In this document: positions 6,319-6,496 of the stretch, one piece after another
Layout: each line of letters starts with the position of its first letter
Numbering within the stretch: the stretch's first letter is position 1
Origin: an uncultured Hungatella sp.
GTDB lineage: Bacteria > Bacillota > Clostridia > Lachnospirales > Lachnospiraceae
Length of the DNA stretch: 6,496 bases
Assembly: GCA_910585645.1 (NCBI GenBank)
Contig: CAJUFP010000179.1
Span: forward strand, 1-6,496
Direction: 5' to 3'
The notes under the pieces: model-generated
Databases searched by the model: none
What the model saw: only the letters and a program-made list of their open reading frames with translations
What the model was told of the DNA's origin: nothing
Program-made: the position numbers and the translations under genes

Positions 6319-6354
6319 TTTATAAAGATTAAAATCAAATCCTCATAATAGGAT
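6319..6354 (-). promoter_or_regulatory. AT-rich probable promoter region of ychF, with a dyad
   Basis: The stretch upstream of ychF switches abruptly to high AT. The best -10-like hexamer on the minus strand is TATAAA (6324-6319), within the palindrome CTTTATAAAG (6318-6327). The only -35-like partner is TTATGA (6348-6343), 18 bp away and matching 3/6. A second -10-like TATTAT occurs at 6350-6345, inside a dyad ATCCT-N6-AGGAT (6339-6354), with no good -35. A promoter is expected here from gene layout, but the exact hexamers are uncertain. Confidence 0.3.
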
Positions 6355-6392
6355 ATCATAGAAATGGGAGAAATAAAAGAGAAAAGTTGAGG

Positions 6393-6480
6393 TTGAGTGA
6401 GCAAAGGGGCGGGGATTGTCGTGGGGCCAGAGAGGGAAGGCAGGCTGTGTACCGTTCGGGTTCAGATATGCCAAACATTC
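6393..6480 (-). repeat. Dispersed intergenic repeat, copy 2 (inverted relative to copy 1 at 1-84)
   Basis: Read on the minus strand from 6480 to 6393, this 88-bp stretch starts with the same 24 bases as the window start and ends with TTTGCTCACTCAA, as copy 1 does. It is four bases longer in the middle, and the sequence outside it (6481-6496) gives the outer boundary if copy 1 does not extend beyond the window. It points towards ychF and ends about 145 bp upstream of its start codon. Both strands keep short open frames through it, but the indels between copies change frame, which argues for conservation as DNA or RNA rather than as protein. Confidence 0.85.
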
Positions 6481-6496
6481 CGATGAGCCCTTAAAG

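Noticed and set aside
6249..6404. 52-codon N-terminal extension of YchF starting from TTG at 6404
   Set aside because: YchF proteins begin MKLGIVGLPN, a good ribosome site precedes the ATG at 6248, and the extension runs into the intergenic repeat.
1..6480. Composite transposon or integrative element bounded by the inverted repeats
   Set aside because: There is no transposase, recombinase or cargo-type gene inside. The contents are core genes such as ychF, and the repeats are too diverged to look like paired ends of one recent element.

Overview
The window reads as chromosomal DNA of a fairly GC-rich Gram-positive anaerobe. The closest fit is a Lachnospiraceae-type Clostridia (Enterocloster/Hungatella/Lachnoclostridium-like). 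This rests on the gene families present (a YerC/YecD TrpR-related regulator, a DUF1836 protein, a Cof-type HAD phosphatase), on purine-rich Shine-Dalgarno sites, and on the lipoprotein and chemoreceptor types. The genus is an inference and cannot be fixed from this sequence alone.

There are six complete genes in two convergent blocks. The plus-strand block holds a Cof-type HAD-IIB hydrolase (206-1027), a YerC/YecD-family TrpR-like regulator (1099-1407, followed by a hairpin terminator), an extracellular solute-binding lipoprotein (1557-2804) and a methyl-accepting chemotaxis protein (2832-4418). The last two form a two-gene unit with its own near-consensus promoter (TTGTCA-17-TATAAT, extended -10). 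A bidirectional terminator at 4425-4457 ends this block. The minus-strand block is the ATPase/GTPase gene ychF (5151-6248) followed closely by a DUF1836 gene (4446-5138), whose stop codon lies inside the shared terminator.

The least ordinary feature is a pair of diverged inverted repeats of 84 and 88 bp, at 1-84 and 6393-6480, that bracket all six genes. Each copy lies just upstream of the first gene of its block and points towards it. They share an invariant 24-bp outer end and a 13-bp inner end, with a pyrimidine-rich middle that differs by substitutions and small indels. They look like two members of a dispersed intergenic repeat family.

Functionally, the solute-binding protein has no ABC permease or ATPase beside it and is paired with a chemoreceptor. 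This suggests a ligand-sensing pair in which a tethered binding protein presents its ligand to the receptor ectodomain. The receptor's cytoplasmic tip departs from the usual QTNLLALNA sequence (it reads STDLIAINA), so its coupling to CheA/CheW is a real question. The remaining genes are housekeeping or poorly characterised. No phage, transposase, CRISPR, tRNA or rRNA features were seen.
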